This document shows positions 1 through 13,030 of a stretch of DNA of 64,000 nucleotides, piece by piece; position 1 is the stretch's first letter; every line of letters begins with the position of its first letter. The stretch spans positions 54,568,501-54,632,500 of the forward strand of contig BRKX01000004.1 in NCBI GenBank assembly GCA_026008535.1, in the 5' to 3' direction. Both the position numbers and the translations under genes were made by a program. Below the pieces are notes generated by a model. That model saw only the letters and a list, made by a program, of their open reading frames with translations, searched no databases and was not told where the DNA came from. The DNA is from Perilla frutescens. Taxonomy: Eukaryota; Streptophyta; Magnoliopsida; Lamiales; Lamiaceae.

Positions 1-280
1 CATCATCATTATCATCATCAATTTCTTCTTCTAGGGTTTGATCGTGATTGATTTCATGATTAATCTTGATTTCATCAGGAGAAATGGGATTTTTAATTTC
101 TTGATGAACTGACTTTTCCCTTCCAAGGAGCTGGATTTCTGGCCATCTGAGAGTGATCTGGGCAATGAAAGTCACGTCTTTGGTGAATAACACAGCGCCG
201 AAGAGAGAGAGAGAGATGAGAGAGAGGATGAGAGGAGAAGTGTTGCATTTTCTCTGGGAATAATATTTCTTGTCGTTCAT
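1..280 (-). CDS. 5' end of a predicted type II membrane protein, cut by window edge
   Basis: An open minus-strand frame starts at the ATG at 278-280 and runs without a stop to base 1 (93 codons visible). The N-terminus is basic (MNDKKYYSQRK) and is followed by a hydrophobic stretch at about residues 15-33 (PLILSLISLSLFGAVLF). An acidic, polar stretch follows, ending in an EEE/DDD-rich run. This short cytosolic tail, single membrane anchor and variable stem is typical of plant Golgi type II enzymes such as glycosyltransferases or TBL acetyltransferases, but no family motif lies inside the visible part, so the family is not assigned. The region to the right (281-700) would hold its promoter. 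A GA-rich coding stretch (200-240) encodes part of the hydrophobic run. Translation start is inferred from the first ATG in frame. Confidence 0.5.
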   Translation of the reverse strand, partial: MNDKKYYSQRKCNTSPLILSLISLSLFGAVLFTKDVTFIAQITLRWPEIQLLGREKSVHQEIKNPISPDEIKINHEINHDQTLEEEIDDDNDD

Positions 281-2016
281 GGAGATGTATTGTGCTTTAT
301 TTTCTCTGTGGAGGGAAAAGGAAGTGTGAAGACATTAAAGCATGTATATATGTTGATTTATTGATTTATTGGATTTAATATATTTTGTGTCGAATTGAGG
401 AGTTTACTAATGACTTCTTAATTATTTTTTAATAAAGTTGGTTTTTTGATGAATTATTTAAGTATTCTTGGTTTTGTCTTGGGCCCATGCTCCATTATTG
501 TTTTTGTCATTTTCTAGCGTTCATTTTAGAATAAATTTGATAATGCAAAGCACATGGTTATGCAATTCAAGCTTGTATTTTCCTATCTAAATATGTACTT
601 ATGTCTAATTTTATTTTGCAAAAATATTATGGGATCTATTTTTTTGTGTTTGAATATTGGTGACGAAGCACGCTGGAGTCCAGAGTATTAAATAATGTGT
701 AATCATAATTAATCTCAACTAAAAAAAAAATTCATGTCATATTACATGTTTCAATATGGATTCTCGCATGTCTCGTCAGGGACACGGCGACGGAAACTGG
801 ATCCCATGATATTTTCGCCAAAATTGCAAAATTAGGTATTTTTGACATATTTTGAATTTTAAGACATATTTGCAAATCATACTAAAAATTAAGACATAAG
901 TATATATTTAATCTGTTTTTCTTGATTAAAGAAAATTAATTTCCTATAAATTAACCGTAACATGCAGCTCAAAAATAACAAAGAACACTTTCTAAGTAGA
1001 AGGTTGTAGGTTTGGTTCATTCCAAATTTTTTATTTATTTATTTTATATATACATGTAAATAATAAATTAATAATAATTCAACCGTCGGTTTAATTAAAA
1101 CAATCAATTCTGAACCGAAACAAACTAGCAAGTAAAGCCATTTAATTTTGCTCACGGGTGAAATCAACATTTAATTACGTGCTTCACCATAAATCCATAA
1201 TGAAGCAAATCTCACTTGGTCAAAATTGAAAGGCGTATTAACCACCAAAAAATAAAAATAAATAAATTGCAAAAATATAATTCACAAAGTAATTAACACT
1301 TATCCGAATACCATCTACGTAATTAAGACAAAACCAGTTTAACCAAACATTTTTTTTTCTGAGTAAGAACTAATAACCAAACAAATTAGATATGTGAATT
1401 AAGAAGTTTCATCTATCAGTTCATGATTTGAAAGGTGTAAATTATCAATTCAGAAGTTAAAAGATGAAGCTATATATCAAACTATGACTACAAAGATCAT
1501 ATATTTTGATTTTTTATTTTTAATTAATTTTATATTAATTTTCAACGCAAATTCATTTATTAATCATCCATTAAATTTATTAATGGATATTTATTAAAAA
1601 CAAGTAAAAAAAAAATATCAAAATACATAATTTTTGAGGTCTTAACTTGATCATTTTGATCTTTCAGTCCCTTAATTAATAGATAACTAGCTTATCTTCC
1701 GGGTCATAAATTAGCAATTCTAAAAAATGATTTATCTAACATTTTCATACATTAGTAATTTGATTTGATTTTATATATAAATGTATAAACATTGAGTTTT
1801 ATCATTCAGTAATACAAGTTTTGTGGCATCCCAATATTTCATAATTATAAATATCTCATTTATTCGATAATAGAATTTAATACAGTTGAAGTAACATTTA
1901 AAATAAAAATATATATTTATTTATCTTGGTCATCATTCCATCTCCACGTCATCACCCGAGCGTTATAAATTTAAAAATAAAATAGTTTTGGGGTGAGTGC
2001 TATTAACTCAATGGAG
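281..2016. other. AT-rich intergenic, promoter side of the edge gene
   Basis: No open frame of note. From about 1420 to 1760 there are degenerate inverted copies of a 'cttgaaagat ... aattgataa' type sequence that resembles the foldback element at 33337-34232, so this is probably an old MITE. The rest shows nothing I can name. Confidence 0.4.
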
Positions 2017-2021
2017 TCCAC

Positions 2022-3151
2022 TGATGCGCTGTCGTCATGGGCCAAAATAAAATTGTTCTTCCGAATGTCCAAATGGGTGTAGTATGTGGAAAGCACAGGT
2101 CAAATCCTCAGGAACGGTGTAATTTTTCTTCCTACTGTAACTTTGGGGGTTTTGAGAGAATAATTGTTTAATTAATCAACTGAAATAAAATGAGAGTAAT
2201 CAATAGATAAAAGCCAGATTGAGATTGTATTTAATAGGTATGCCCCATTTCATTCATTGGTGCGAAAATATCAATTCAAATATCAAACAAACTAGTTATG
2301 TAATACTGGAACCTGCTGACGTATTCCTCATTTCTCCTTAAGTGTTATCGAATAAAATAACCCTTATTATTCAACTTCTTACTAATTAACAACCCGCAAG
2401 AACCCTTAATAAATTTAATTGATTAATAGCTTTAAGAATTAGAGAAACCCAATTATATTAAGCATACGAACCCGTATGCCCATAACATCCCCTTATGCCC
2501 ATTGACAGAGAAAGTCACCTTACCACTTATCAAACCGATTAGACAATTACAGATCCATCGATTTTGATTGATTTTAATCCTTAATCAACTAGTTGTATTT
2601 TGGCCACTACACAATTAGTCAATTCAGAATATGAACTTGTTATCTCGGAGCACTAAAAGGTATCGTGTGTGAATTGTTTAAAAACAATCAAACGTAACCT
2701 CACGATTTGGGCATACCAAAATCATTACAATCTCATCCCGAAAAATAACTTAGCATCTCATATTGAATCCAATACAAGCGATCATTATAAAATACGATAC
2801 AAACGATTAAACTAAATAGATAATTGTTCTAGAAGACTATATAAAACTGGAATGCCCTTTCAAAATGATATGACACAACTTATATAGGCAAAACGTTCAT
2901 CCATCATTAAAAATCATTCAGGGCATATCGTGATTTTGCATGTGTGATCGTCGATTCCTTGCTCAAAATCGATCGCTCATCACTCCTTCCATATCTTGAT
3001 GATTTTCCTTCCATATTTGCAACATTATTCTATTGTAATGATTTATATCTTCCATCTATACATTATTCCTACAATAACAAAAAAGATAATGATTTAAGTC
3101 TTAAATATATAAAAATATAGATAATTAATATGCAATATTTAAGACTTATCA
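2022..3151 (-). mobile_element. Solo LTR of a retrotransposon (1.13 kb)
   Basis: The element starts TGATGCG and ends TTATCA, giving TGAT/ATCA inverted ends. It is bordered by the exact 5-bp direct repeat TCCAC (2017-2021 and 3152-3156), the signature of LTR-retrotransposon integration. No gag/pol frame is present, so it is best read as a solo LTR left by LTR-LTR recombination. The minus orientation is inferred: the reverse complement has a 'CCTGAGGATTTGACCTG' stretch near its 3' end, like the 'CCTGTGGATCGACCCTG' stretch near the 3' end of the LTR at 58633-60317. The superfamily is not determined. Confidence 0.6.
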
Positions 3152-3156
3152 TCCAC

Positions 3157-3900
3157 ATTTATCCAAATTATACAATTATATAAATGCATAACATAACAAA
3201 TCATCATAGCATAGAACCCGTAGGCCATCACATCATAACTTTAAGGATGTCATCATAAACATAAAGGTCATAGGCCATCATAAATTACCGGGGGGTGGTC
3301 ATCATAAACATAAAGCCTGTAGGCCATTATAAATTACCCAGAGAAAGCCATAGGCCATTATCAATAAGTCGATGGGTGTCATCAATAGCACCTGTATATC
3401 ATATACACTCATGAGATACTTTGAATGTTTGCGGTGTGTTAAAGAAAGCAAACGAGCCTCATATTTATAGTGTCAACACTTAAGACCAATTGAATATGGA
3501 AAGCTTAAATTAAGGGTGGTGATGGATTTGATTAAAGCTAATTTTATGTAATTTGATTGAAGATTTAAATTGTGATTTGCAAGAAATCAACACTTGATTT
3601 CTCCACGTGAAAATGGCTTTGGATTTCAAATATCAGCTTCAATTTTTTTTATTTTTTTTTTAAAAACAAGTATTAAATTTATTTGGTCACATTAATAGTC
3701 GTAACTCTGGGCTAAAATAAATAATAAGAAAGAAACTTTCATTTAACTAATAATGTAATAACATAAAATAAATTTGATGCACATTTAATAATAATTAAGA
3801 CGCGATTTATAGAACAAAAAAATTTAAATAATTTATCCAAAGCAATATTTTTAAAAAATGATAACAACAGTTTAAAAGGATTTTGGGTCGTCACACCACC
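3157..3900. repeat. Degenerate repeat with short imperfect tandem units
   Basis: Between about 3192 and 3370 a unit containing 'cataggccatcataaattac' recurs about three times with changes. The stretch ends near 3893 in 'gggtcgtcaca', which resembles an LTR terminus, but no matching start or target-site duplication was found. Confidence 0.3.
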
Positions 3901-5330
3901 ACAAATATGATCTCACCTACAATTTATCCAACAATCTAAATTGTAGATTTTTGGCCCGCCAATTATCACTCCACATGAAACATGAAAAAGGCTAACTAAA
4001 TTATCAAAATTAATTGGATAAGGTAAGAAACTTTTCATCTACTTATTGCATTTAATTATATATTTCTTATAAAAAAGGAAGTTAACATGTCCCATATTTA
4101 CGACTAAATTTGTTTGGAAACAATCAAAACCTGAGTAGGTGAAAGCAAAATCGAAAAGCTATGCATGGAAATAAATTGCAAGACAATCATGAAAATTTTT
4201 GGGAAATATTTTATGTATTGCTCTCTTCTTGAATAATTTTTATAATGAGGTTTGGCACCACATATACAGGTAAAGGAATACTCTAGAATATAATAGGTGT
4301 GCATTTACAACTGGTGCAACATAAGACTAATTCTAAAAAATCATTGGATAATGATTAGCAAGAATATTCTCTTAAGAGATTAATGATCAGATGTGGCTTC
4401 TTGTTTCTACTCCCGCATTCCAGGTGGCTTCTGAGTAGACAAAGTAAGTAGAGGTATTGGGATTGACGTGGTATTTCTATTAGCATGATTTTCTATAGGC
4501 TCCTCTAGGTTATGGTGAGATGTACTATTTGAAATTGTTTCTCACATCAACATTGTAGTATGTGGATAAACATGTTTTGAAGATATTAGATATGGTGCAT
4601 AAATTTATTCAATACACATGCATGGAGTTTGTTGAAGGATGATAAAGCATTATAATCATCCACATATTATATTTAATTTAATGCTTATGCATTAAATTTA
4701 ATTGTATCACTATAATTTTATTATAGAATTATTTAATTTATATGTACTAAAAAAAGACATTTAAATCCCATTTCATGTAGATCTTCGGCTGATACATGTA
4801 CGAATAAAAAACTACACATTAGCAAAAGTGAAAAAATATTACGTAGGTGCGATCTCAGTTTTCAAGAATTTCATATGATGTCGTATCCTATACATATACT
4901 AGTTAAGTATGAGATAGATAAGAAAGTGTTAATGTTCTTTTTTGATGAATTCAAAATCCATGGCTTTGAAAATTATCAATTACAGCTACTTGATAGGTTT
5001 GGATTAGATAAGCAAGAGTTAAATGTTCTTTCTTGATGAATTCAAGAGCACCATTTTTATAGGAGGTATGATATGAGGACGTTTAACTTGAGGGACAAAT
5101 ATATAAATCCATTATGCTATCAGACTTTTTCGATTGATTTAAAGATTTTCAATTAGACTTCACACACGAGAGTTATTATTCATGATATTAAGAACTAATA
5201 TCTATAAATCTTATAGAAATATGACCAAAAGAATGGAGAAAGACGAAGATAATGAAAAAGAGGAATCACGAAAACGTTTAAATCAAGGGGCAAATAAACC
5301 CATGAAATTATGAATAATTTTAGTGTGTAT
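3901..5330. other. Intergenic, nothing recognised
   Basis: AT-rich sequence with only short random frames. A loose direct repeat of 'aagtgttaatgttctttttt ... gatgaattcaa' occurs near 4924 and 5014. Confidence 0.4.
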
Positions 5331-5331
5331 T

Positions 5332-6155
5332 GAGGGCCGCTCCTTGCATGAGGCAAGTGAGTCGGTCGCCTCAGGCCCTAAAAATTACGAGAAAATTAGG
5401 GGCCCCAAATTTTTTTCATAATATTATATATAAACATATAGTTATAATCTTACATCTAATGTGTATTTTGCCCAACGGTTAGAGCTATATTCGTAATAGT
5501 TAAAAAGGATAAGTGATCGAATCCCATTCTTGTTATTCGTTTTTATCTCTTTCTTCTTCATTGTTTTTCTTTCCTTCTTTCTTTTTGTTTTTATTTCCAT
5601 CGCTTTCTTCTTTCCTTTTGTTTTAATCAGGTCCTGTTTTTTCTTTCCATCTTTTTATTTTTTCTATCTCTTCATAAGCTTCACCAAATTAACTATTTTT
5701 TTTTTGAATCCTAAACATTGAATCTAAATTTTTACAAGCTTTTTTTTTCCCTTTTACTACTAGTTTTTTTTTTTCTTTTCAAATCATAAATTCAAAATTT
5801 TACCAATGTTTTTTAATCTTAAAGCTAAATCTATATTAAAAAGGCTGCATTTTTATCAATTTTTTCTTTTTAAATCGTAAATTTAAATTGTTACCATTTT
5901 TGTTAAATCCTAAATAAATTGTTTTACCAATTTTTTTTAAATCCTAAATCTAAAATCTATATTAAAAGGGCCGCTGCGTACATGCCACAAAAAGAATCAC
6001 CCTTTTGTTTAATTGTAATCCTATATCTAAATATATTATAAGATGAATTTTTTTTTTTTTTAATTTATAATCTTAAATTCAAATATATTATAAGATGAAA
6101 AATAGGGCCTCATTTTTCACTTTGACTCAGGCCACTAAATCATTAGGATCGGCCC
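5332..6155. mobile_element. hAT-like element remnant with GGGCC-rich ends
   Basis: The left end reads AGGGCCGCTCCT and the inverted right end AGGGCCGATCCT (11 of 12 match). Both ends carry a 'GCCTCAGGCC'/'GGCCTGAGTC'-type subterminal block and 'ggggccccaaat', as the better preserved element at 26996-27606 does. No clean 8-bp target-site duplication was found, so the limits are approximate. The T-rich interior has no transposase. A weak tRNA-like A/B box pair (about 5470-5525) may be a nested SINE scrap. Confidence 0.4.
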
Positions 6156-7226
6156 TAATTGGTGCTTCCAGTCAATTTTCCGCATCAATACCTAGAAAAA
6201 ATTGTGCGTACAATTAGAAAGGTATCGACAAGAGCTATTCGGTAGTTATTAGAAATGGATATCGGGTTGCCCTCATCTTAATAAGTGGCACATATATACC
6301 ACTTTTCCGAACCAATGTGGAATATTTAACAGTGGTACCTTCTTATTTCCTATCGAACTTTAGACGAGTCAGTTATTATCTAACATGATTTAGGTTGTGA
6401 CGGTGGTTCTACAAACTTTGAATTTTGTACAGAGCTTAGAATGATGTTCAGTACTCTTACCAAACTTTCGGTTTGGATTTTGTGACTCAATATATTAGGG
6501 ACATATAGAGAATGATGCATAATAAATTCTACGGGTGAAAGACATTTTGATTTTTTACTACATACCATCGCATATTCAAATTTGATATTTGGTAAGTTTT
6601 TTTTTATCAATATTTAGAATTGATTAAAATAATAAGTTGTTTATTTGTAAATAAATTTTTACCAAATATTTTAATGATAGTTTATTAAAGTGTACTATTG
6701 TTGAAAAAGTATTTAATATTTTAACAAAATATTGAACTATAATCAATTACACTTTATATCCCACTATTAATATTTTCATAAAAATATCATGAATTATAAT
6801 TAATTACACCATATATCTTGAATCGTTGATAAATTAAAAAATTTGTCCCGACTGAGGTGTCAAATTCCAGTAACTGGAAGTATATGAAAATCGATGTGGC
6901 TTGGAATAAATTTGGTCAATTGTTCGAAATATAGAGTGTAATATAATTAATTACAGTTCATAATATTTTTTTTATACAATTTTAATAGTTTGTGACATAA
7001 TATGTAATTTTTCCCAAATAAAAACCACATGGCACGTGGTTATGAAATTCAAGCTCGTATTTTTTTTCTTGATTCGAGCAACTTAATTAATTTATTTGAT
7101 GCATATATGGAAGTCAAATGCATGCAATATTATTGTTTTCCTTTACTTTTATATTTTCTTGCTGGAAGAGAAAATTCATGGTTGTGTTTTGTGAAATTGA
7201 GTATGATCCAAATATCGTATAATTAA
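6156..7226. other. Intergenic, nothing recognised
   Basis: AT-rich with repeated 'ataattaattaca(c/g)ttt' type phrases (about 6740-6960) suggesting an old diverged duplication. The short frames here have no coding character. Confidence 0.35.
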
Positions 7227-7470
7227 TATTCCATCCGTTTCATTTAAATGCCGTTTTGGATGAATGCATATAAATTAATAAATTAATTGAACTGCCTAAT
7301 ACACCCTTATGTGAATACATTAAATGAGCAAAATATAAATGTTTGCATGCATTAAATGAGGACAAATGTGAGAAAATTGTGAATTTTATGTCTCGAATTT
7401 GTAAAATGACACTTTTTTTAAAACAAAATTAAAAATTTAGAATGACATTTATATAGAAACGGAGGGAGTA
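7227..7470. mobile_element. Stowaway-type MITE
   Basis: The right end, read inverted, is TACTCCCTCCGTTTC, the typical plant Stowaway (Tc1/mariner) terminus. The left end is the matching TATTCCATCCGTTTC. Both borders are TA, the expected 2-bp target duplication. It is about 240 bp long and non-coding. Confidence 0.7.
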
Positions 7471-9402
7471 ATATTTTATTATATATTCCATCGTACCGAA
7501 GCATGTTGAGTCCAATTTTATGGAATCACATCTAATCTAATTTGGTTGAATAAAAATATTATTTTACAAATTCCAATTATTTAGACAAAGATGGTATATT
7601 CCATCCAATTAACTTCTGGTTGAGTCTGCCTATTTTTGTAGTGAATAAGAGTATAGAGATGCAATCTTTGTATCAATGAGTTTTTCTTATTCAAATAAAT
7701 AACAGCCATATATTATTTAATAAAGAGAAAAACAAAATTGATTTTAAATTTCGGTTATTTACTTAAAAACCCATGATTGGGAAACTTAAATTTCACAAAA
7801 TCAATAGAAAATAATAACAATTTTCCGACTTCTTTTAAATATATTGCTTTTGTTTTTAATTATTTTCAATTTTACATCAAAACAAAGGTTTATAATGATT
7901 TAATTACTAGTCAATTATCGTACTCACTGAATTTAGAATGATTCTAAATATGGGATGAAATTTCTTGTTGCACTTTACTTTTCGTATTTCACTCCATATT
8001 TCACTATCAAATTTATAATTTTAATAATAATTATTATAAGATAAAAATTAATTATAACCTAAATAATTTTTTTTCTCTTTCCTATTCTTTTTATTAGATC
8101 CGATTGCACCATTTCAAGCAAGCCAGTCAAAACGAAATTAGTAACTAAGAAAATAAAGAAAAAACTAAGAATTAAGTAATTCACATGGAAAGTTGTCCAA
8201 AAACGCAGTCTCAATTCATGGCCCTGCTATGGTGTTAAATGTTTTGGGGTTTTGTGGTGGTGAAGATAACATGATATTGATAAACTCAGTAGAGATTAGA
8301 CTTATAAAGGCAAAATAGGATTTTCAAATTTTTTTATTTAAATGAATATTTAGGGCTATAAAGAGTAAAATAGAAGTTCAGTATTAAATGAAAAGCCCAA
8401 GTGTTGTTACTTAGCTAGCAGTGAATAGTGATCTAGGCCTCGGCTAGCTTAATTATATGTATACACGGAAAATTCGACGCCACCCGCATGGGCACAGCGC
8501 TTGAATTTTGTATTGTAATTTTAAAATAAGAATTTTAAAAAAATATTTTTGGAAATTATAATTTGGTAATATGAATGAAGATTTTATAAGATGATGTTAA
8601 TTATGTTAATCCCGATTTTTTCACCTCCTGCTATATAAATGACGTTGGTGTATTTTTTTAATGTTATCATATGAAAAAACACAATATTGTCATTTACATA
8701 GCAAGAGATAGATAAAAAAAACAAAAAAAAAAACTTGAGACCAAAATAATTAATATCTACTTAAAAAATAAAATATGTCCCTGAAATATTTTTGGCAAAA
8801 ATATTTTTAAATTATTTTGAAAAATTAAAAAGCAAAACCCGGGCCCCGTCGAATTTGCCAGGTAAATACATCACTGATCTGAAATTTGGGCCTAATGAAA
8901 AAGTAATTAAACCCATTTTTATTTATTATTTTTTGTTGACTAAAGAGTAACGGACAATTCGTGGAATTAGAGTGTTTGTACATTGCATTATATGGTATAC
9001 CTTCAATTTGAGAGAGATATATTATTGAATTTTCCGTCATGTGAATATAAAATTTTGAATGTAACAAAAGGAATACGAGATTAAATACAAAGTTGGAATA
9101 TTTTTTAAAAGCCGTAAGTATGATGAAGAGTCAGTGAAAATAATGAAATTTCGTATGTAAAAGAATTGAATTAAAGCTACAAATTTTATAATTTCTTTAC
9201 AATTTGCATAATTCTTTAAATCCATCAAAACTCTATAACTTTTAGGCTAGCATGGGTAATGCATTATACATATTGTACCAATTAACAATTGCTACATTAA
9301 ATGTGAAACATATTGTAGATTAATTTGTGACCAATTATACTTCATCGGACATAGAATGCTTTATTTCCTTGTTACCAAACACCAAATTAAAGCACTCTCT
9401 AT
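7471..9402. other. Intergenic and 3' flank of the GRAS gene
   Basis: AT-rich. Short frames at 8825-9067 and 9037-9228 (minus) have no family resemblance and are treated as chance. No repeat with clear ends was seen. Confidence 0.4.
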
Positions 9403-10959
9403 TCAACTTTTCCAACAACCAACTCTCACCATTGGAATACCATTCCATTCCATAACCATTACATTATTTTTCTCTCCTTCAATTCTCACATGAAATAGAC
9501 CAACTCCTTTCACCAATTCTTTGGCCTCAACCAAACTTGTTTCACTCAATTCCAACCCATCTAAGCCTACTCCAAACTCAACCTCACCACATTGCCTCTC
9601 TACCTCCCATTTTCGGCCCCATGCGACCGCGGAGGCATTAGGTGCCACAAAGAGGCACTCTAAGGTAACCCTAGCTTCCCGAAGATGGTTCGGGAAGCAG
9701 GACTCCATGGACTCCAACAAGGTACGATAACGCGCAAAATTCGCTTCCAAGAATGATCCATAGCTCAATCTAGAACTTGTAGTGTGGTCATTCAACATTG
9801 CATCTCCATCACTATAAGTTATGATACCCTTATTAGTTTCCCAACATGTGGCATGGTCAACATGGAAGAAATTTTGGGCCAACCTTAAAAATTCCAAAAC
9901 ATCCTTCCTACTTCTAACTCTTCCAATTTGGGGAAGTCCCACGTTACAATTGAATACATACCAACATTTTCTCCCATAATCTCCAATCTTGATGCTCCTC
10001 ATTCTACTTTCCAAATCTTGCAATCCCACTTGCTCTACTTCTATTTTTAGGCCATATGACTTGGCATGATCACATAGCCTTCTCTTTGTCTCCTCAAATC
10101 TCCATCTAAATGAGATAGTTTCCTCATCTTCCATGAACTTTATTGAAGTTACTCTAATTTCCTTATTTTGATGTTTGATGGCATCCATTAATGATGCCAA
10201 TTGAAGCCCTTCTCCAATGTCAAAAATAATTATGTGAACCACCTCAGCGCCCACAGGTAGGGCGCTGAGGATGGCCGAATTGGACACTGTGTGAGAAAAC
10301 TTCCCATATGGGAAGATCTCGAAGAACGCCTTGAATGCCGCAGCAAAGTTCTTGATGGACTCTTGTATGAGGTGTTCCGATTCCCTATTCAAGTGTTGGA
10401 ACATGTAGTACAAGAGACGCTCCGTCACTCCACCAACTGGGCCCACCCTGAGGATCACGCGCTGCGCGATTGCCTCAGAGAGTTCGATTTCTTGATTATC
10501 CGCCGCTTCCACGTTAGCCCTAAGGAGGTGAGATAGACAGAGTTGATTGTCAACTTCCATGCCTTCAAAGGGAAGAATGAGTGATGATGATGAATGCATG
10601 CCATGATCATGACTCCATTCTTGAAATCCATCGCATTGCGAATGATGAGAGAGAAAGCTCTCCTCTCTCTCCTCTGTTTCGTCCAAAGATCTTGGGATGC
10701 CGTTGGCATCATCATTGAAAATGAGATCAAACTCGTCAAGATTCATTTGAAGATCATCTAATGCATTGGCATGCAACTCATCATCTACAGAGATTAATGG
10801 ATATTCCATGCATTCATCAAAGAATTCGATTGAGGAGGAGAAGTCAGAAGAGAATGGAGGCGAAAACGAGCATTCGCCCGTTGCATCGCCATCCATGAAG
10901 AAAGGATATGCATTGCTGAAATGCAGTGTGGAGGGATGGTAAATTTCATAAAGACTCAT
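9403..10959 (-). CDS. GRAS-family transcriptional regulator, NSP2-like (copy 1)
   Basis: An intronless 518-residue protein. Residues 1-130 form an acidic, variable N-terminus with many D/E runs. The GRAS domain fills about 134-517: leucine-rich region starting at DNQLCLSHLLRANVEAA, a VHIID-like motif (VVHIIIFDIGEG, about 240-251), a second leucine-rich part, a PFYRE-like block (SFLEANFARYRTLLESMESC) and a SAW block ending MVRVGCWKS. Features such as 'VFNCNVGLPQIGR' followed by a long RARTL-like helix resemble NODULATION SIGNALING PATHWAY 2 and its clade. NSP2 pairs with NSP1 in the nucleus and controls symbiosis and strigolactone synthesis genes. Orthology within the clade cannot be settled here. 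The gene lies head to head with a second copy at 17616. The VHIID Asp-Gly context (DIGEGLQ rather than GIQW) has diverged, so its function may differ. Length and the intronless structure fit the family. Confidence 0.85.
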   Translation of the reverse strand: MSLYEIYHPSTLHFSNAYPFFMDGDATGECSFSPPFSSDFSSSIEFFDECMEYPLISVDDELHANALDDLQMNLDEFDLIFNDDANGIPRSLDETEEREESFLSHHSQCDGFQEWSHDHGMHSSSSLILPFEGMEVDNQLCLSHLLRANVEAADNQEIELSEAIAQRVILRVGPVGGVTERLLYYMFQHLNRESEHLIQESIKNFAAAFKAFFEIFPYGKFSHTVSNSAILSALPVGAEVVHIIIFDIGEGLQLASLMDAIKHQNKEIRVTSIKFMEDEETISFRWRFEETKRRLCDHAKSYGLKIEVEQVGLQDLESRMRSIKIGDYGRKCWYVFNCNVGLPQIGRVRSRKDVLEFLRLAQNFFHVDHATCWETNKGIITYSDGDAMLNDHTTSSRLSYGSFLEANFARYRTLLESMESCFPNHLREARVTLECLFVAPNASAVAWGRKWEVERQCGEVEFGVGLDGLELSETSLVEAKELVKGVGLFHVRIEGEKNNVMVMEWNGIPMVRVGCWKS

Positions 10960-12225
10960 TTTTCATTGAGTTTGAGAAAAAATTCAGTCCAAGTCAAGTT
11001 GAATATGTGTTGAAGGAACTCGTATATATAAATAAATGCAATAAAATAGGTAAAATAACAATTGCCAGCAAATTCCCAATTGAGGCGTCTAATTTCTTGG
11101 CAGTTTGTCAAGGAAGGTATATGTAAAGATAATTATTAGAAAATATATTTATCTTCTTCTTTTTTTTTTCTTTTTTTTTTTTTTTTGATAGTCGGCAGAG
11201 ATCGATTCCAAGAAAAGATTTCAATGGATATGGTAGGTCCTAATTATCTTGAAGAATAGCTTAACCTTATGTGGTTAGATTTTCAATCATTTTGCTGTGT
11301 AATAATTTATTGGAGTACTTGGTACAAAATATTTTACTTCGTATATATTATTTTATTTATTTTTTAGTTGGGGAAAGGAAGAGCGGCGAGTGTCAAGCCC
11401 AACGAGACACAATTCCCTTTTACACCGAAACTCCATTATTATTCACAACGTCCCAAATTAAACTATGTGTTAAGTCAATATTTTCTAAGGACCATATTAA
11501 TTAATTAATTATATTAACTAAAAAATAAATGCAAACCCTAATTGGGTGGAATGAATCCTAAATAATAATTATAAAATTAAACTAAGTCATAACAAATTGA
11601 AATTGAAGAAAAAAATTGATGAAAATCGAATAAAAAACAAAATGAGACACAAAATGGAAAAGAGAAAAGTGGGATAGATTTGGCTATAAAATGAAGCAAA
11701 TAGTTGAAGATAGCCTAAAACTTCAAGTATACTAAAGAAATTTTCTTGTTATAGGAGAAAATGCTATATATATAATAAGGGAATTATATTTTGGAATTGG
11801 AAGATTACTTATTTATTTTTAGTTCCTTATATATTCTATCATCTTACGATGGAGACATGGAGTGTTGAAAAACATTACAACCTCAGCCGTGTTTTACCAT
11901 TTTTAAGCAGCAGTTTCTGATTATGACAAAATTAGGAAAAACAACATTTTTTTTTATCATGCAATTTCAACCACAGTTTCGTGGAGTTGTTGTAATAATA
12001 ATATTAATCCGTCTTCAATCATACGCCTAATTTATTTATTTATTTTCAAAATGTTTAGATGAAAACCACAATTAAGTTAATCAATATTATCTTGGAGTGA
12101 CACGAGTATTACTAAAGAAATAGAGCCTAACAAATTGGAGAACCGTGTCTTGTCTTATTAATGGAGGTTTTATTATAGTTGAAACTTTGAAAAGCCAGTT
12201 TTTGGAATGTTGGCTTTGTTTTATT

Positions 12226-12227
<2 letters not shown>
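10960..12227. other. Upstream region of GRAS copy 1
   Basis: AT-rich, with a T-run at 11157-11186. It holds no open frame worth calling. The promoter of the minus-strand GRAS gene must lie in the first kilobase; no individual element was identified. Confidence 0.4.

Positions 12228-12315
<88 letters not shown>
12228..12315. repeat. (TC)n microsatellite, about 44 units
   Basis: An uninterrupted dinucleotide run. It creates a false Arg-Glu repeat frame on the minus strand, which was rejected. Confidence 0.98.
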
Positions 12316-12317
<2 letters not shown>

Positions 12318-13030
12318 AGAATGAGAAGAAATATATATGTTGTGGTTAATTACTTGTAAATTACATTTTATGTAAATTTTGTTCTCATGCGATAGCCAGA
12401 AAATTAATAAAAATCTTACCAAACAAATATTAATGACATGCATGAGCTTGACTCATGAGAAGAAATTTATTGTGGTACTATATACTTGTAAATACACTTT
12501 AAGTAAATTACATTAAATCACAAGAAAACACGAAAGTAAATTAATTGAAAACTGAAAATTAAATACTAAAAAATAATCATAAACCATAATTGGGTGGGAT
12601 GAATCTTAAAAAATTGGTAAAATTAATTAAACTAAATTGCAAAAAAAAAAAATGAAAAAAAAATATAAGAAAAATTTGTAATTTGACAGTACAACACTGA
12701 GTGTATATAATAGTGCAATATGAAATTTCATGTGGTAACTTCCTTCACCTCTGAATATGCGGAGTTGTATGAATTTCCAGATTATTGCTAATTGGCACAT
12801 ATATTATACTTGTAAATTAATTACCCCTTTTGAATGCCCAAATATCAGTGAAATAAACTTAATTGAATCAAAGAAACAGACAAGAAATTAGAACTTCCTC
12901 AATAATTTGATGCCACGCCTTCATACAACAGCGTAAATTAATACCAACGACAAACGCTTTGTTTCACATCTTATCTTATCATGTGACATTTGGCATAATA
13001 GATTAAAATTGGCATATATATATATATATA
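12316..13030. other. AT-rich intergenic spacer
   Basis: It contains 'aaaaataatcataaaccataattgggtggg' like phrases that recur at about 11520-11560 and 26720-26770, so part of it is an unnamed dispersed repeat with no visible ends. Confidence 0.35.

Noticed and set aside
12225..12443. Minus frame with a long Arg-Glu repeat
   Set aside because: It is the translation of a (TC)n microsatellite; no other coding evidence.
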